DNA of 64,000 nucleotides from Rheinheimera sp. MM224. Lineage in GTDB: Bacteria > Pseudomonadota > Gammaproteobacteria > Enterobacterales > Alteromonadaceae. The position numbers were made by a program, and so were the translations under genes. This document shows, piece after piece, positions 26,954 to 36,047 of this stretch. The stretch is from contig NZ_OX352320.1 of the NCBI RefSeq assembly GCF_947090785.1, forward strand, positions 620,001-684,000. Reading direction: 5' to 3'. The notes below the pieces were generated by a model, which had not been told where the DNA came from, did no database searches, and worked only from the letters and a program-made list of their open reading frames with translations. The number at the start of each line of letters is the position of its first letter. Position 1 is the stretch's first letter.

Positions 26954-28363
26954 CTATTCCATATTCAACTCTTTCAGCTTACGGGTCAGCGTATTACGAC
27001 CCCAGCCCAGACGTTTGGCTGCATCCTGTTTGTGGCCGTGAGTGTAATGCAGTGCCTGTTGCAGCACTATTTTTTCAAATTGTGGTCCTGCTTCAGCCAG
27101 TATGTTTTCTTCGCCTGCATTCAGTTTCTGACTGACCCAGGCTGCTAACGCATCCTGCCAACTTTGTTGGCCACCAGGAATCGAATTCACTACTACTTTA
27201 GGTGCACTGGTTAATTCAGGCGGCAAGTCAGACAACAATACTTGTTTGCCACTAGCCATTACTGTGAGCCAGCGGCAGCTGTTTTCAAGTTGACGTACGT
27301 TACCAGGCCAATCAAGCTGAGCAATAAATTTTTCGGTTTCAGGAGCCAGATTTTTTGCCTCGACATTCAACTCACGGGCTGCCTGTTGCAGGAAATGCTG
27401 CGCCAGTTTTGGTATATCCTGTTTGCGATCTTTCAGCGCCGGAATTTGAATACGGATCACGTTCAGGCGGTGGAATAAATCCTCACGGAATTTGCCTTCA
27501 GCCACCAAAATCTCCAGGTTCTGGTGGGTCGCGGCAATAATACGCACATCCACACTAATACCCTGATGACCACCAACCCGATAAAACTGTCCATCCGCCA
27601 AAACCCTTAATAAACGGGTTTGTACGTCCAGCGGCATGTCACCAATTTCGTCAAGAAACAAAGTGCCGCCATCGGCTTGCTCAAAGCGGCCTTTGCGTAA
27701 ATTGGCTGCGCCGGTAAAGGCGCCTTTTTCATGACCAAACAGTTCGGATTCTATTAAGTCTTTTGGAATGGCGGCCATGTTCAGTGCGATAAAAGGCTGT
27801 TCTGAGCGTGGGCTGTGTTTATGCAGCGCATGAGCCACTAACTCTTTACCTGTACCGGACTGACCGTTGATCAGCACACTGATACTGGATCGCGACAAGC
27901 GGCCGATAGCACGAAACACTTCCTGCATGGCTGGGGCTTCGCCGATAATTTCCGGCACTTCGGTCTGCGCCACAGCCTGTTGTTTGGGTTGTTTGGCCTG
28001 ACTATGAGCTAAGGCTCGTTGAATAAGCGACACAGCTTCATTGATATCAAAAGGTTTTGGCAGGTATTCAAAAGCGCCTTTTTTAAAGGCGTTGACTGCG
28101 CTATCCAGATCCGAATGTGCCGTCATAATAATCACTGGCAGCTCGGGCGATAGTTCCTGCAACTTGGTCAGCAACGCCATGCCATCTGTGCCTGGCATCC
28201 GGATATCGGATACCACAACTGTTGGCTGCTCATACTGCAATCGTTGTAACATTAAATCGGCCGAAGCATAACTTTCGCAGGCAATATCAGCCCGTGCTAA
28301 AGCTTTTTCCAACACCCAGCGGATCGAATTGTCATCATCAATAATCCAGACTACTTGCTGCAT
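26954..28363 (-). CDS. glnG: Nitrogen regulator NtrC (sigma-54 activator)
   Basis: NtrC activates sigma-54 promoters under nitrogen limitation once phosphorylated by NtrB. The receiver domain has its phospho-acceptor Asp53 in [12 protein letters not shown]. The AAA+ domain shows Walker A GQSGTGKE (about 168) and the sigma-54 contact loop EKGAFTGA, and the Fis-type helix-turn-helix ends the protein ([23 protein letters not shown]). The length of 469 residues equals that of E. coli. It overlaps ntrB by 13 bases. Its operon partner and the NtrC boxes at ntrB and glnA make a complete local regulon. Confidence 0.97.
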   Translation of the reverse strand: MQQVVWIIDDDNSIRWVLEKALARADIACESYASADLMLQRLQYEQPTVVVSDIRMPGTDGMALLTKLQELSPELPVIIMTAHSDLDSAVNAFKKGAFEYLPKPFDINEAVSLIQRALAHSQAKQPKQQAVAQTEVPEIIGEAPAMQEVFRAIGRLSRSSISVLINGQSGTGKELVAHALHKHSPRSEQPFIALNMAAIPKDLIESELFGHEKGAFTGAANLRKGRFEQADGGTLFLDEIGDMPLDVQTRLLRVLADGQFYRVGGHQGISVDVRIIAATHQNLEILVAEGKFREDLFHRLNVIRIQIPALKDRKQDIPKLAQHFLQQAARELNVEAKNLAPETEKFIAQLDWPGNVRQLENSCRWLTVMASGKQVLLSDLPPELTSAPKVVVNSIPGGQQSWQDALAAWVSQKLNAGEENILAEAGPQFEKIVLQQALHYTHGHKQDAAKRLGWGRNTLTRKLKELNME

Positions 28364-29445
28364 TCTTCTTCTCCAGAGTTATTGAGCGGTAAATATAAAG
28401 TAAAAGCGGTTTGCCCTGGCCAGCTTTCGCAGTCAATCCAGCCACCGTGTTGGTGAATTAAGGTTTGAGCTATCGACAAACCGAGGCCTGTACCGCCGGG
28501 TTTGCCTGTGACCATAGGGAAAAATAAGGTGTCTTTAATTTCAGGTGGAATACCTGGGCCGTTATCTATCACTTTGACGGCTGCTACTAAGCGGTGACGA
28601 CGACCATGAATGGTATGTTGATTTAAAATCCGGGTTTGTAAGGTGATTTGGCCACCTTCAGTCAGCACCTGCTGAGCATTGCCTACTATGTTCAGCAAGG
28701 CTTGTTCTATTAATTCGGGGTCAAATGAAAAGTCAGGGATACTGGGGTCGTAGTCTCTGACAAACTGCACATGAGTCGGGTTGTCCATTTGAGCCAGTTG
28801 ACTGACTCTTTCCAGCACCTGATGCACGTTGGATGGCTTTTTATTCGGCGCTTTATAAGGCCCCAATAAGCGATCCACCAGATTCCGTAGCCGGTCTGCC
28901 TGCGCAATAATCAGCTGAGTGTATTCTTTTTGATCCTCATTCAGCGATTCTTCCAGCAACTGGGCTGCACCACGTAAACCCCCTAAAGGGTTTTTAATTT
29001 CATGTGCTAAACCACGGATCAATTCACGGGCAGCTAGATGCTGGTGCTGTTGCAAGCTTTCAAGACTGATTTTGCGTTGCTGATCAACCTGCCGTAGTTC
29101 CAGCATCAATGCTAAGTTAGGTTGTTCAATAAGATTGACAGTGACATCCAGCAAAATATGCCGGCCATCCAGCAATACAGCCTGTACATCGCTGATACCG
29201 AAACCTTGTCGGTTTTGCAGTGCTGTTAAAAAGAAACTGGAGGTTAAATCTGTGTATTGAAATAAGGTAAAAAAATACTGCTGTGCCAGGCGTTTTTCAC
29301 CCACACCAAACATCGCCGAACTGGCGGTATTAAAATACTGCACCAGTAGTTGGCTATCCAGCACCAATATGGCGGTGCTGAGTTGATCGGTAAAGTCGGT
29401 GGTGGAAAAATCCATCGTCTTTTTTTGTTGGGTCACTGCGTTCAC
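28351..29445 (-). CDS. glnL: Nitrogen-sensing histidine kinase NtrB
   Basis: NtrB is a cytosolic kinase/phosphatase of NtrC controlled by PII. It has an N-terminal PAS domain (about 20-125), the H-box GLAHEIKNPLGGLRGAAQL near residue 145, and HATPase motifs (NIVGNAQQ, DNGPGIPP, GGTGLGLSIAQ). The length is 364 residues with the GTG at 29445 as start. Other candidates are a GTG four codons in (29436), which has TAGGTG upstream, and an ATG at 29415; the start is uncertain. An NtrC box lies immediately upstream, at 29450-29466, which would allow NtrC to repress or modulate the operon. Confidence 0.95.
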   Translation of the reverse strand: MNAVTQQKKTMDFSTTDFTDQLSTAILVLDSQLLVQYFNTASSAMFGVGEKRLAQQYFFTLFQYTDLTSSFFLTALQNRQGFGISDVQAVLLDGRHILLDVTVNLIEQPNLALMLELRQVDQQRKISLESLQQHQHLAARELIRGLAHEIKNPLGGLRGAAQLLEESLNEDQKEYTQLIIAQADRLRNLVDRLLGPYKAPNKKPSNVHQVLERVSQLAQMDNPTHVQFVRDYDPSIPDFSFDPELIEQALLNIVGNAQQVLTEGGQITLQTRILNQHTIHGRRHRLVAAVKVIDNGPGIPPEIKDTLFFPMVTGKPGGTGLGLSIAQTLIHQHGGWIDCESWPGQTAFTLYLPLNNSGEEECSK

Positions 29446-29449
29446 CTAT

Positions 29450-29466
29450 TGCACCAAAATGGTGCT
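29450..29466. promoter_or_regulatory. NtrC box at the ntrB start
   Basis: TGCACCAAAATGGTGCT matches the NtrC consensus TGCACC-N5-GGTGCA at 11 of 12 defined positions. It ends 5 bases before the assigned ntrB start, so NtrC bound there would probably block transcription or lie beside the promoter, as at E. coli glnLp. Confidence 0.75.
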
Positions 29467-29511
29467 CTAATTCCACAGTGTACTGTAAAATCGGACGGAT
29501 CACCGTCTAAA

Positions 29512-29528
29512 CGCACTATTTTGGTGAA
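29512..29528. promoter_or_regulatory. Second NtrC-like site upstream of ntrB
   Basis: CGCACTATTTTGGTGAA has the NtrC layout (GCAC, then N6, then GGTG) with several mismatches. It overlaps the end of the DUF4124 gene, 62 bases upstream of the first box. Confidence 0.45.
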
Positions 29529-30058
29529 GCTATTGTATTTTTACGTAAATAAAAGGTTGTTACAGTACTTTCTGCAATTAGCTTGCCGTTTTGATCAAGA
29601 GCTTGAAGCTGAAGTTGATGTTCACCTCTTTCAACACCAAGCAGACGAAAGTTGCTGCTTTGCTGTAACGGGCTTTGTTGATTGTTATCAAGAACTAACC
29701 GCAGTTTGTGGTGCTCGGCCAGTTGTGGGCTGACATCGCTTTGCACCACCACTTCGCCCTGATGTGAGATCACTGTATCTTGCATTGCTGGAGTTAATAT
29801 CGTCAGTTGGTAGGGAGTTGGTTCGTCAGTTAACGAAGCTAATGGGTTGATCTGGGTTTCTTGTTGTGGCTGCTGGTTTTGCAGAGATACTTTCAGCTCC
29901 AGTTTCTTAGAGCCGGCAACAGGTTGATCTGAATACAGCGGCACGCCATTTTTATCCACGCTGACATAAACCTGTTGAGCAAAGGCGCTGGTGCAAAGTG
30001 CAGTGGTGAATAACGCAGTGATGCAGAGTAAAGCTAAAAACAGGATTAGTTTTTTCAT
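29516..30058 (-). CDS. Periplasmic DUF4124-type protein
   Basis: This 180-residue protein has a signal peptide (MKKLILFLALLCITALFTTALCTSAFA) followed by the DUF4124 signature QVYVSVDKNGVPLYSDQPVAGSKKLEL near the mature N-terminus. The C-terminal half, predicted all-beta, begins PYQLTILTPAMQDTVISHQGEVVVQSDVSP and resembles an Ig-like sandwich. The function is unknown. The frame is open to 30118; the ATG at 30058 is chosen because it begins the signal peptide. It lies between glnA and ntrB, a location often seen in gammaproteobacteria, but nothing links it directly to nitrogen control. Confidence 0.82.
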   Translation of the reverse strand: MKKLILFLALLCITALFTTALCTSAFAQQVYVSVDKNGVPLYSDQPVAGSKKLELKVSLQNQQPQQETQINPLASLTDEPTPYQLTILTPAMQDTVISHQGEVVVQSDVSPQLAEHHKLRLVLDNNQQSPLQQSSNFRLLGVERGEHQLQLQALDQNGKLIAESTVTTFYLRKNTIASPK

Positions 30059-30131
30059 AGCGATCCGGGCTGTGGCTGCTGCTGTATCCACTCTAATCTG
30101 TCCGGGCATGGATCTCAAATTTCAGCCGAAG

Positions 30132-30157
30132 AAAAACCCGCGACAGGCGCGGGTTTC
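30132..30157 (-). terminator. Terminator after glnA
   Basis: Read on the minus strand, AAACCCGCG and CGCGGGTTTTTC flank a 5-base loop 30 bases after the glnA stop. This separates glnA from the downstream DUF4124-ntrBC genes, although readthrough is possible. Confidence 0.85.
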
Positions 30158-30185
30158 AGGTATCTAACAGCGACTTAAGTAGTAA

Positions 30186-31595
30186 TTAAACGCTGTAGTA
30201 CAGTTCGTATTCCAGTGGGTGAACTGCGATAGAAACACGTTTAGCTTCAGCACGTTTCAGTTCGATGTACGCATCGATCATCGCGTCAGACATTACGCCG
30301 CCTTTAGTGAAGATAGCGCGGTTTGCATCCAGTGCATCCAGAGCTTCGTCTAAAGAACCACAAACCTGAGGGATCAGTGCTTCTTCTTCTGGTGGCAGGT
30401 CATACAAGTCTTTATCCATGGCATCGCCTGGGTGGATCTTGTTCTGAATACCATCTAAACCAGCCATTAACTGAGCTACGAAAGCCAGGTACGGGTTAGC
30501 TGCCGGATCCGGGAAACGCACTTCGATACGACGTGCTTTAGCACTTGGTACCAGTGGAATACGGATAGAAGCTGAACGGTTACGGGCTGAGTAAGCCAGC
30601 ATTACAGGAGCTTCAAAGTGTGGCACTAAACGCTTGTACGAGTTGGTAGATGGGTTAGTGAACGCATTGATTGATTTAGCATGTTTGATGATACCGCCGA
30701 TGTAGTACAGGGCAGTTTCTGACAAACCAGCATATTTATCACCAGCAAACAGGTTTACACCGTCTTTTGCTAATGATTGGTGACAGTGCATACCTGAACC
30801 GTTATCGCCAACCAGTGGTTTTGGCATAAAGGTTACAGTTTTGCCGTACAGGTTAGCTACGTTGTGAACAACGTATTTCAGAACCTGAATTTCGTCAGCT
30901 TTTTTAGTTAACGTATTGAAACGAGTTGCGATTTCGTTCTGACCAGCAGTAGCAACTTCATGGTGGTGAGCTTCAACGACCTGACCCATTTCTTCCAGCA
31001 CCACACACATGGCGCTACGGATATCGTGGTGTTGATCTACTGGTGGTACCGGGAAGTAACCGCCTTTGATACCAGGACGGTGAGCTTTGTTACCGCCTTC
31101 GTATACTTTATCTGAGTTCCATGCAGCTTCAGCAGAATCGATAGCGAAGAATGCAGTAGACATAGTGTTTTTGAAACGTACGTCGTCAAACATGAACCAT
31201 TCTGGCTCAGGTCCAAACAATACGGTGTCAGCAATACCGGTAGATTTCAGGTACTCTTCAGCACGTTTAGCGATTGAACGTGGGCAACGCTCGTAACCTT
31301 GCATAGTGCTTGGTTCGATAACGTCACAGCTGATATTGACTGTAGTTTCTTCTGAAAACGGGTCCAGTAACATGGTGTCTGCCTGAGGCATCAGGATCAT
31401 GTCTGAGTCATTGATACCTTTCCAGCCGGCGATAGAAGAACCGTCGAACATTTTGCCGTCTTCGAAGAAATCTTCGTTAACCTGGCTGACTGGAATAGTC
31501 ACGTGTTGTTCTTTACCTTTGGTATCTGTAAAGCGTAAATCAACGAATCTTACGTCGTTCTCTTTGATAAAACTCAGTACTGTAGATGCAGACAT
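30186..31595 (-). CDS. glnA: Glutamine synthetase type I
   Basis: GlnA forms glutamine from glutamate, ammonia and ATP as a dodecamer. Signature motifs are [26 protein letters not shown] (FDGSSI), the ATP-binding region [16 protein letters not shown] and the C-terminal adenylylation site DLYDLPPEE (Tyr near 398). The ATG at 31595 ([14 protein letters not shown]) gives 469 residues, identical in length to E. coli; GGAGG at 31601-31605 is its RBS. Upstream lie a sigma-54 promoter and an array of NtrC-like sites. The presence of the adenylylation Tyr implies control by GlnE. Confidence 0.97.
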   Translation of the reverse strand: MSASTVLSFIKENDVRFVDLRFTDTKGKEQHVTIPVSQVNEDFFEDGKMFDGSSIAGWKGINDSDMILMPQADTMLLDPFSEETTVNISCDVIEPSTMQGYERCPRSIAKRAEEYLKSTGIADTVLFGPEPEWFMFDDVRFKNTMSTAFFAIDSAEAAWNSDKVYEGGNKAHRPGIKGGYFPVPPVDQHHDIRSAMCVVLEEMGQVVEAHHHEVATAGQNEIATRFNTLTKKADEIQVLKYVVHNVANLYGKTVTFMPKPLVGDNGSGMHCHQSLAKDGVNLFAGDKYAGLSETALYYIGGIIKHAKSINAFTNPSTNSYKRLVPHFEAPVMLAYSARNRSASIRIPLVPSAKARRIEVRFPDPAANPYLAFVAQLMAGLDGIQNKIHPGDAMDKDLYDLPPEEEALIPQVCGSLDEALDALDANRAIFTKGGVMSDAMIDAYIELKRAEAKRVSIAVHPLEYELYYSV

Positions 31596-31681
31596 GCATT
31601 CCTCCGGTTTGTGCTGTTGACGGGTGCTATAAAACACCTGTTTTTATAATGCTGGCTCAGGCCAAAGCTTTGCGCATTGTA

Positions 31682-31699
31682 ATGCTATTCTTGTGCCAA
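31682..31699 (-). promoter_or_regulatory. Sigma-54 promoter of glnA
   Basis: On the minus strand TGGCAC (31698-31693), five bases and TAGCA give the -24 GG and -12 GC exactly 10 bases apart, one mismatch from the TGGCACG-N4-TTGCA consensus. It is about 85-100 bases upstream of the glnA ATG and downstream of NtrC-like sites, the same geometry as glnAp2 in E. coli. Confidence 0.8.
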
Positions 31700-31738
31700 A
31701 GATTTATGGTGTTGATTTGTAATGGCTTTTTGTGATGA

Positions 31739-31818
31739 TGCCTCGCAATGATGCACGCTTTTGCATTAAGTTGGTGCAATGCTGCCTCATTGTGAGGCAA
31801 AAGCCCCAGCTTGGTGCT
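31739..31818. promoter_or_regulatory. Array of NtrC-like boxes upstream of glnA
   Basis: Four 17-base elements are visible: TGCCTCGCAATGATGCA (31739-31755), TGCATTAAGTTGGTGCA (31762-31778), TGCCTCATTGTGAGGCA (31783-31799) and AGCCCCAGCTTGGTGCT (31802-31818). Their centres are 19-23 bases apart. The second and fourth fit TGCACC-N5-GGTGCA best; the other two share only the TGC...GCA ends. The distances to the sigma-54 promoter (about 90 to 140 bases) suit NtrC enhancer sites. Confidence 0.65.
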
Positions 31819-31884
31819 TTTCCAAATAAACACCACTTAAAATAGCAAGTTTCATCAGGCTGTCACTAAAATGCGTTGAATTTA

Positions 31885-32007
31885 TACCCTTCGTACTTGA
31901 AGCCGCAGCTTTGTTGACTGCGCGCTCTCGCCCCAGTCGCATAGTGGGCTATGCTCTTGGGGTCTCAAGCACTTGCCGTCGCGCTGCAACATCAATTACT
32001 TTGGGTA
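31885..32007 (+). repeat. Palindromic intergenic repeat, distant copy
   Basis: This 123-base imperfect palindrome runs from TACCC (31885) to GGGTA (32007). The core hairpin 31931-31962 carries the same CGCCCCAGTCGCATAG / CTATGCTCTTGGGG arms as the array beside gpsA. The outer arms pair GCCGCAGC with GCTGCAAC. It occupies the middle of the 568-base glnA-typA intergenic region and has no coding content. Confidence 0.85.
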
Positions 32008-32163
32008 GAAATGCTACTGCTAAAAATAAGCCGATGCAGATCACAGTTATTTTTTCTTTCTGCGTAAAAACAGAGTAGAATACGCGCCCTTGAATTCGAA
32101 CAACTTTTAGTCAATGCCTAGTAGTCAAGATTATGGTCAGCTAGTGCCACAGAGGAAATATAA

Positions 32164-33996
32164 ATGAGCGGAACCGCTTCAGCTATCGAAAAACTGCGTA
32201 ATGTCGCCATTATCGCGCACGTTGACCATGGTAAAACAACTTTGGTAGACAAATTACTGCAACAGTCTGGCACTTTTGATGCCCGCGCCAAGTTGCAGGA
32301 ACGTGTAATGGACTCCAATGCCCAGGAATCCGAGCGCGGTATAACAATTTTGGCAAAAAATACCTCAGTACGCTGGAACGGTTACCACATCAACATTCTG
32401 GACACACCAGGCCACGCCGATTTCGGTGGTGAAGTTGAACGTGTATTATCTATGGCTGACTCTGTATTATTATTAGTTGACGCTGTTGAAGGCCCAATGC
32501 CGCAAACGCGTTTCGTAACTCAAAAAGCTTTCGCCCACGGTTTAAAGCCTATTGTTGTTGTGAATAAAATTGACCGTCCGGGTGCACGTCCTGATTGGGT
32601 TATTGACCAGGTATTCGACCTGTTTGACAACTTAGGCGCAACTGACGAGCAGTTAGATTTCCCTATCGTTTACGCATCAGCAATCAACGGTTGGGCGACT
32701 CTGGATTACAACGAGCCAAAAACAGATATCAACGATTTATTCGCTGCTATTGTTGAGCACGTAGCTCCACCAAAAGTTGAACTGAACGGTGATACTCAAA
32801 TTCAGGTCTCTCAGCTGGATTACTCAAGCTATTTAGGCATTATCGGTATCGGCCGTATCAAGCGCGGTACTTTAAAGCCTAACCAGCAAGTGACAGTGAT
32901 TGGTGCCGACGGTACTAAACGTAACGCTAAAGTAGGTCAGGTCTTTGGTTACTTAGGTCTGGAGCGTATTGAAGCCACTGAAGCCAACGCTGGTGACATC
33001 GTTGCGTTCACTGGTTTAGGCGAGCTGAAAATCTCTGATACCATTTGTGCTCCAAACAACCTGGATCCATTGCCAGCTCTGCAAGTAGACGAACCAACAG
33101 TGACCATGACCTTCCAGGTCAACACTTCTCCGTTTGCTGGTAAAGAAGGTAAATTTGTTACTTCACGTCAGATTTTAGATCGCTTAAATGCTGAACTGAA
33201 ACACAACGTAGCTTTACGTGTTGAAGAAACAGAAGACGGTGACAAGTTCAAAGTATCAGGCCGTGGTGAATTACACTTAGGCGTGTTAATCGAGAACATG
33301 CGTCGTGAAGGTTTTGAACTGGCTGTATCACGTCCTGAAGTAATCATGAGAGTGGACGACGGTGTTAAAACTGAACCAATGGAAAACGTGACCATTGACG
33401 TGGAAGAACAGCACCAGGGTTCTATCATGGAAAAAATGGGTGAGCGTAAAGCTGACCTGACCAATATGCAACCGGATGGTAAAGGCCGTATTCGTATGGA
33501 CTTCAATATGCCAAGCCGTGGTTTAATTGGTTTCCGTACAGAATTTATGACTCTGACTTCAGGTACTGGTTTGATGTACCACAGCTTCGACTGCTACGGT
33601 CCATACAAAGGCGGTACTATAGGTCAGCGTATGAACGGTGTTCTGATTTCTAACGCTACAGGTAAAGCTGCTGGTTACGCTATTTTCTCTCTGCAGGAAC
33701 GTGGTCGTATGTTTATCAGCCATGCTGAAGAAGTGTATGAAGGCCAGGTGATTGGTATTCACAGCCGTAGCAACGACTTAACTGTAAACTGCTTAAAAGG
33801 CAAACAGTTAACCAACGTACGTGCTTCTGGTACTGACGAAGCCATCAACCTGGTTCCGCCAATCCGTTACGCTTTAGAGCAGGCTCTGGAATTTATCGAT
33901 GACGACGAATTGGTTGAAGTAACACCATTGTCTATTCGTATCCGTAAACGCCACTTAACTGAAAACGACCGTAAACGCGCTGGTCGTGGTGGTTAA
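32164..33996 (+). CDS. typA: Translational GTPase TypA/BipA
   Basis: TypA is a ribosome-associated GTPase involved in ribosome assembly and growth at low temperature or under stress. G1 is AHVDHGKTT (residues 18-26), G2 [14 protein letters not shown]3 [13 protein letters not shown]4 [11 protein letters not shown]. Domain II, the EF-G-like III/V domains and the TypA-specific C-terminus ending in KRAGRGG follow. The length of 610 residues is normal. GAGGAAATATAA is the RBS before the ATG. A -10-like TAGAAT at 32076-32081 followed by GC-rich sequence is a weak promoter candidate. It is transcribed away from glnA, as in E. coli. Confidence 0.97.
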   Translation: MSGTASAIEKLRNVAIIAHVDHGKTTLVDKLLQQSGTFDARAKLQERVMDSNAQESERGITILAKNTSVRWNGYHINILDTPGHADFGGEVERVLSMADSVLLLVDAVEGPMPQTRFVTQKAFAHGLKPIVVVNKIDRPGARPDWVIDQVFDLFDNLGATDEQLDFPIVYASAINGWATLDYNEPKTDINDLFAAIVEHVAPPKVELNGDTQIQVSQLDYSSYLGIIGIGRIKRGTLKPNQQVTVIGADGTKRNAKVGQVFGYLGLERIEATEANAGDIVAFTGLGELKISDTICAPNNLDPLPALQVDEPTVTMTFQVNTSPFAGKEGKFVTSRQILDRLNAELKHNVALRVEETEDGDKFKVSGRGELHLGVLIENMRREGFELAVSRPEVIMRVDDGVKTEPMENVTIDVEEQHQGSIMEKMGERKADLTNMQPDGKGRIRMDFNMPSRGLIGFRTEFMTLTSGTGLMYHSFDCYGPYKGGTIGQRMNGVLISNATGKAAGYAIFSLQERGRMFISHAEEVYEGQVIGIHSRSNDLTVNCLKGKQLTNVRASGTDEAINLVPPIRYALEQALEFIDDDELVEVTPLSIRIRKRHLTENDRKRAGRGG

Positions 33997-34010
33997 TACG
34001 TTGTTTTAGT

Positions 34011-34042
34011 TTGAAAAAAACCGCCGCAAGGCGGTTTTTTTA
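34011..34042 (+). terminator. Terminator after typA
   Basis: A-tract, CCGCC, GCAA loop, GGCGG and a run of seven T, 16 bases after the stop. Confidence 0.9.
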
Positions 34043-34260
34043 TGCACAAAATACTCAAGTTCGTTCTGCACCGAAGTGTCAGGTTATGTCAGGCACTCAT
34101 TACATATGAACACTTTTACACACAATTAATCACTTCAGGCAAAGCAACTTACTGGGCTATAGTGATATCTGTAGAATGAGTCATAAAAGATAATCTATTC
34201 AGAGTTGGCTGTAGTGGTTGCACTAATTCAGTGGCTGATCGAAACGAGAAGAGGTGAGTT

Positions 34261-34794
34261 ATGCGTTTTATTAAATCTGGTGTATTGATGCTTTCCTTAT
34301 TGGTTGCTGGAACAGCGGCAGCCGCTGAAGTAAAGGTTGAATACAAAGACTATAAAAAGTTTACCGATATGAAGCCAGCAAACGAAGCTCGGGGCGGTTT
34401 TGAAAAACGTACCATGGCTAGCTTTGATAAAATTTTTGCTGATCTGGCCAAAGATTTGCCAGAAGGGTACAGCTGGAATGTGGTCGTAACAGATATAGAT
34501 TTAGCCGGTGATGTAAATCATATGTACACGCAAAGCGGCGATCGCATTCGGGTAATTAAAGATATTTTCATTCCACGCATTAATTTTAGCTACACCTTGC
34601 TGGATAAAAATAAGGCCGTGGTTGCTGAAGAAAAAGAGCTTAAGTTAAAAGATATGGGGTTTATGACCAGATTAAATGTTAGCAGAGCTGACAGACCTCT
34701 GGAGCATGAACGTGCTATGTTGCAGCGTTGGTATAAAGATACTATTCAGCCCGCTGTTGCTTCTCATCAGCAAAACATTGCTAAAGCAGGTTAG
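34261..34794 (+). CDS. Periplasmic DUF3016-type protein
   Basis: This is a 177-residue secreted protein with a signal peptide (about 1-22, ending AAAAE). The mature part carries the DUF3016 pattern VEYKDYKKFTDMKPANEA, then LPEGYSWNVVVTDIDLAGDVNH. The function is unknown. The RBS is GAGGTG before the ATG. Its 3' end overlaps the converging small gene by 14 bases. It is a single-gene unit in the 264-base region after typA, which otherwise shows only the direct repeat GTCAGG-N4-GTCAGG. Confidence 0.82.
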   Translation: MRFIKSGVLMLSLLVAGTAAAAEVKVEYKDYKKFTDMKPANEARGGFEKRTMASFDKIFADLAKDLPEGYSWNVVVTDIDLAGDVNHMYTQSGDRIRVIKDIFIPRINFSYTLLDKNKAVVAEEKELKLKDMGFMTRLNVSRADRPLEHERAMLQRWYKDTIQPAVASHQQNIAKAG

Positions 34795-35080
34795 CTATCT
34801 CTCTGTAAATTGCAACGGCTTCCTCCCGGCTTAACTGGCCGCTGGAGGCCGCTTTTCCTATAGTACTGGTTACCCGCACAGAGTCTTGCCGTGTTTCTTC
34901 TTTTTGCTGCGTAGGTTCCGGCAGATTTGATAGGATTTGCTGCTGTTTGCTTTGTTGTAACGCTGGATCCAATTCGCGGGCAATAGCTGCACCAGGATTT
35001 GGACGAGTTTGATTGCCGGACAATGCGAATTGTCGCGCTTCAAGTTTTATGCTGTCTACTGAAGTGGTTAAGCTGGCCAT
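34781..35080 (-). CDS. Small hypothetical protein
   Basis: This is a 99-residue soluble, polar protein without signal peptide or membrane segment. The N-terminal part is low-complexity (Gln/Pro-rich). The C-terminal stretch SVRVTSTIGKAASSGQLSREEAVAIYREIANLL looks like a conserved helical tail. The frame is supported by a strong RBS (AAGGAG, 6 bases before the ATG). I do not recognise a family. It overlaps the converging DUF3016-type gene by 14 bases and follows another small gene on the same strand after 83 bases. Confidence 0.6.
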   Translation of the reverse strand: MASLTTSVDSIKLEARQFALSGNQTRPNPGAAIARELDPALQQSKQQQILSNLPEPTQQKEETRQDSVRVTSTIGKAASSGQLSREEAVAIYREIANLL

Positions 35081-35163
35081 GGCATACTCCTTCTACTTAG
35101 TTAGAGTAGTGCAATGGCCTTTTGTCGTTAGAATAATTTTATCTAAACAGATTAGAAAATAGG

Positions 35164-35472
35164 CTATTTAGTGATTACTTGACGGAACTCTGCCAGAGTT
35201 TTATGTAACAGCTGAATTTGTTTCACTACGCGCTGTAAAGTGGCTGTATTAAACTGCTGGGTCTGGCGCATCGCTGCTACTTGTTCTGCCGCTTCACTTA
35301 AATAAGGCATAAATCTGTTACTGCTGACCTGAAAGCTTTTGTCGTCGACAAAAATGGTCTGATATTTGCCATGGCCTTGTTGCTGGATGTCATCCAAAAC
35401 TGCGTCTGCATCCAGGGCTTTGCGATACAGATCTTTTAAGTTCTGATCCAGTTGTTCCAGTAATTGATCCAT
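35164..35472 (-). CDS. Small hypothetical helical protein
   Basis: This is a 102-residue protein, almost entirely predicted helix with heptad-like Leu/Gln spacing (MDQLLEQLDQNLKDLYRKALDADAVLDDIQQ, then VKQIQLLHKTLAEFRQVI). There is no signal peptide. A clear GGAG RBS precedes the ATG. No family is recognised; a chaperone-like or flagellar accessory role would be guesswork. It is upstream of and codirectional with the other small gene at 34781-35080. Confidence 0.6.
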   Translation of the reverse strand: MDQLLEQLDQNLKDLYRKALDADAVLDDIQQQGHGKYQTIFVDDKSFQVSSNRFMPYLSEAAEQVAAMRQTQQFNTATLQRVVKQIQLLHKTLAEFRQVITK

Positions 35473-35595
35473 TATTTTGTCTCCAAAAAATTTTCCGCAT
35501 TATGCCACAGCCAATGAAGGATGCCGATTGCGTCGCGGTGCTTTTCGCTGTTGGCAGCAAAAGAATAGGCTGGGCAGTTTGTTTTTGTTTTGATT

Positions 35596-35610
35596 TGTTA
35601 TATTATCTCA
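35596..35610. promoter_or_regulatory. Zur-box-like palindrome upstream of a MerC-domain gene
   Basis: TGTTATATTATCTCA matches the core of the gammaproteobacterial Zur operator TGTTATANTATAACA at 12 of 14 defined bases. It is 27 bases before the GTG start and overlaps plausible -10 sequences (TATATT or TATTAT), where a zinc-bound Zur would repress. Confidence 0.55.
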
Positions 35611-35636
35611 ATCCTTCAAAACCGGAGTGTCAATTC

Positions 35637-36032
35637 GTGCTGAGTCAGGTTCGTAATACATTAGATAAAGTAGGTATAGCCATCACATCTTTGTGCGCTA
35701 TTCATTGCATTATGCTGCCTGTGTTATTGCCTGTATTACCACTTCTGGGTTTAAGTGCCTGGCATAATCATGCTTTCGAGCGGATCATTTTATTGATCAC
35801 TATGGTGTTGGGTTTTATTACCTTGTTCGCCGGTTTCCACCGCTACCATAAAAAGATTTACCCTTTTTATTCGCTGTTTTTAGGTGGTTTTATCTACTGG
35901 CAAAAAGACATTTTTGGCCATGACTATGAGCACTATATCCTTATTGTTGGTGCATCTTTCGTCGTGCTGGCGCATATCTTAAATATACGTTTGTGCAATC
36001 AGTGTCATAGCTGCGATAGCCATAAACACTGA
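35637..36032 (+). CDS. MerC-domain membrane protein
   Basis: This is a 131-residue inner-membrane protein of the MerC family, with four predicted membrane segments. The signature LDKVGIAITSLCAIHCIMLPVLLPVLPLLG contains the paired cysteines (SLCAIHC) used for metal binding in mercury transporters. The C-terminus is Cys/His-rich (LCNQCHSCDSHKH). The frame is open from 35502, but the GTG at 35637 has CGGAG 10 bases upstream and begins the conserved part. No mer operon is nearby. A Zur-like box suggests a zinc-linked role in transport or binding (inference). Confidence 0.8.
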   Translation: MLSQVRNTLDKVGIAITSLCAIHCIMLPVLLPVLPLLGLSAWHNHAFERIILLITMVLGFITLFAGFHRYHKKIYPFYSLFLGGFIYWQKDIFGHDYEHYILIVGASFVVLAHILNIRLCNQCHSCDSHKH

Positions 36033-36047
36033 TCCTCTTTTGCATTG

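Noticed and set aside
35502..35636. N-terminal extension of the MerC-domain protein
   Set aside because: The extra 45 residues have no family similarity and span the likely promoter and Zur-like box; the GTG at 35637 has an RBS.
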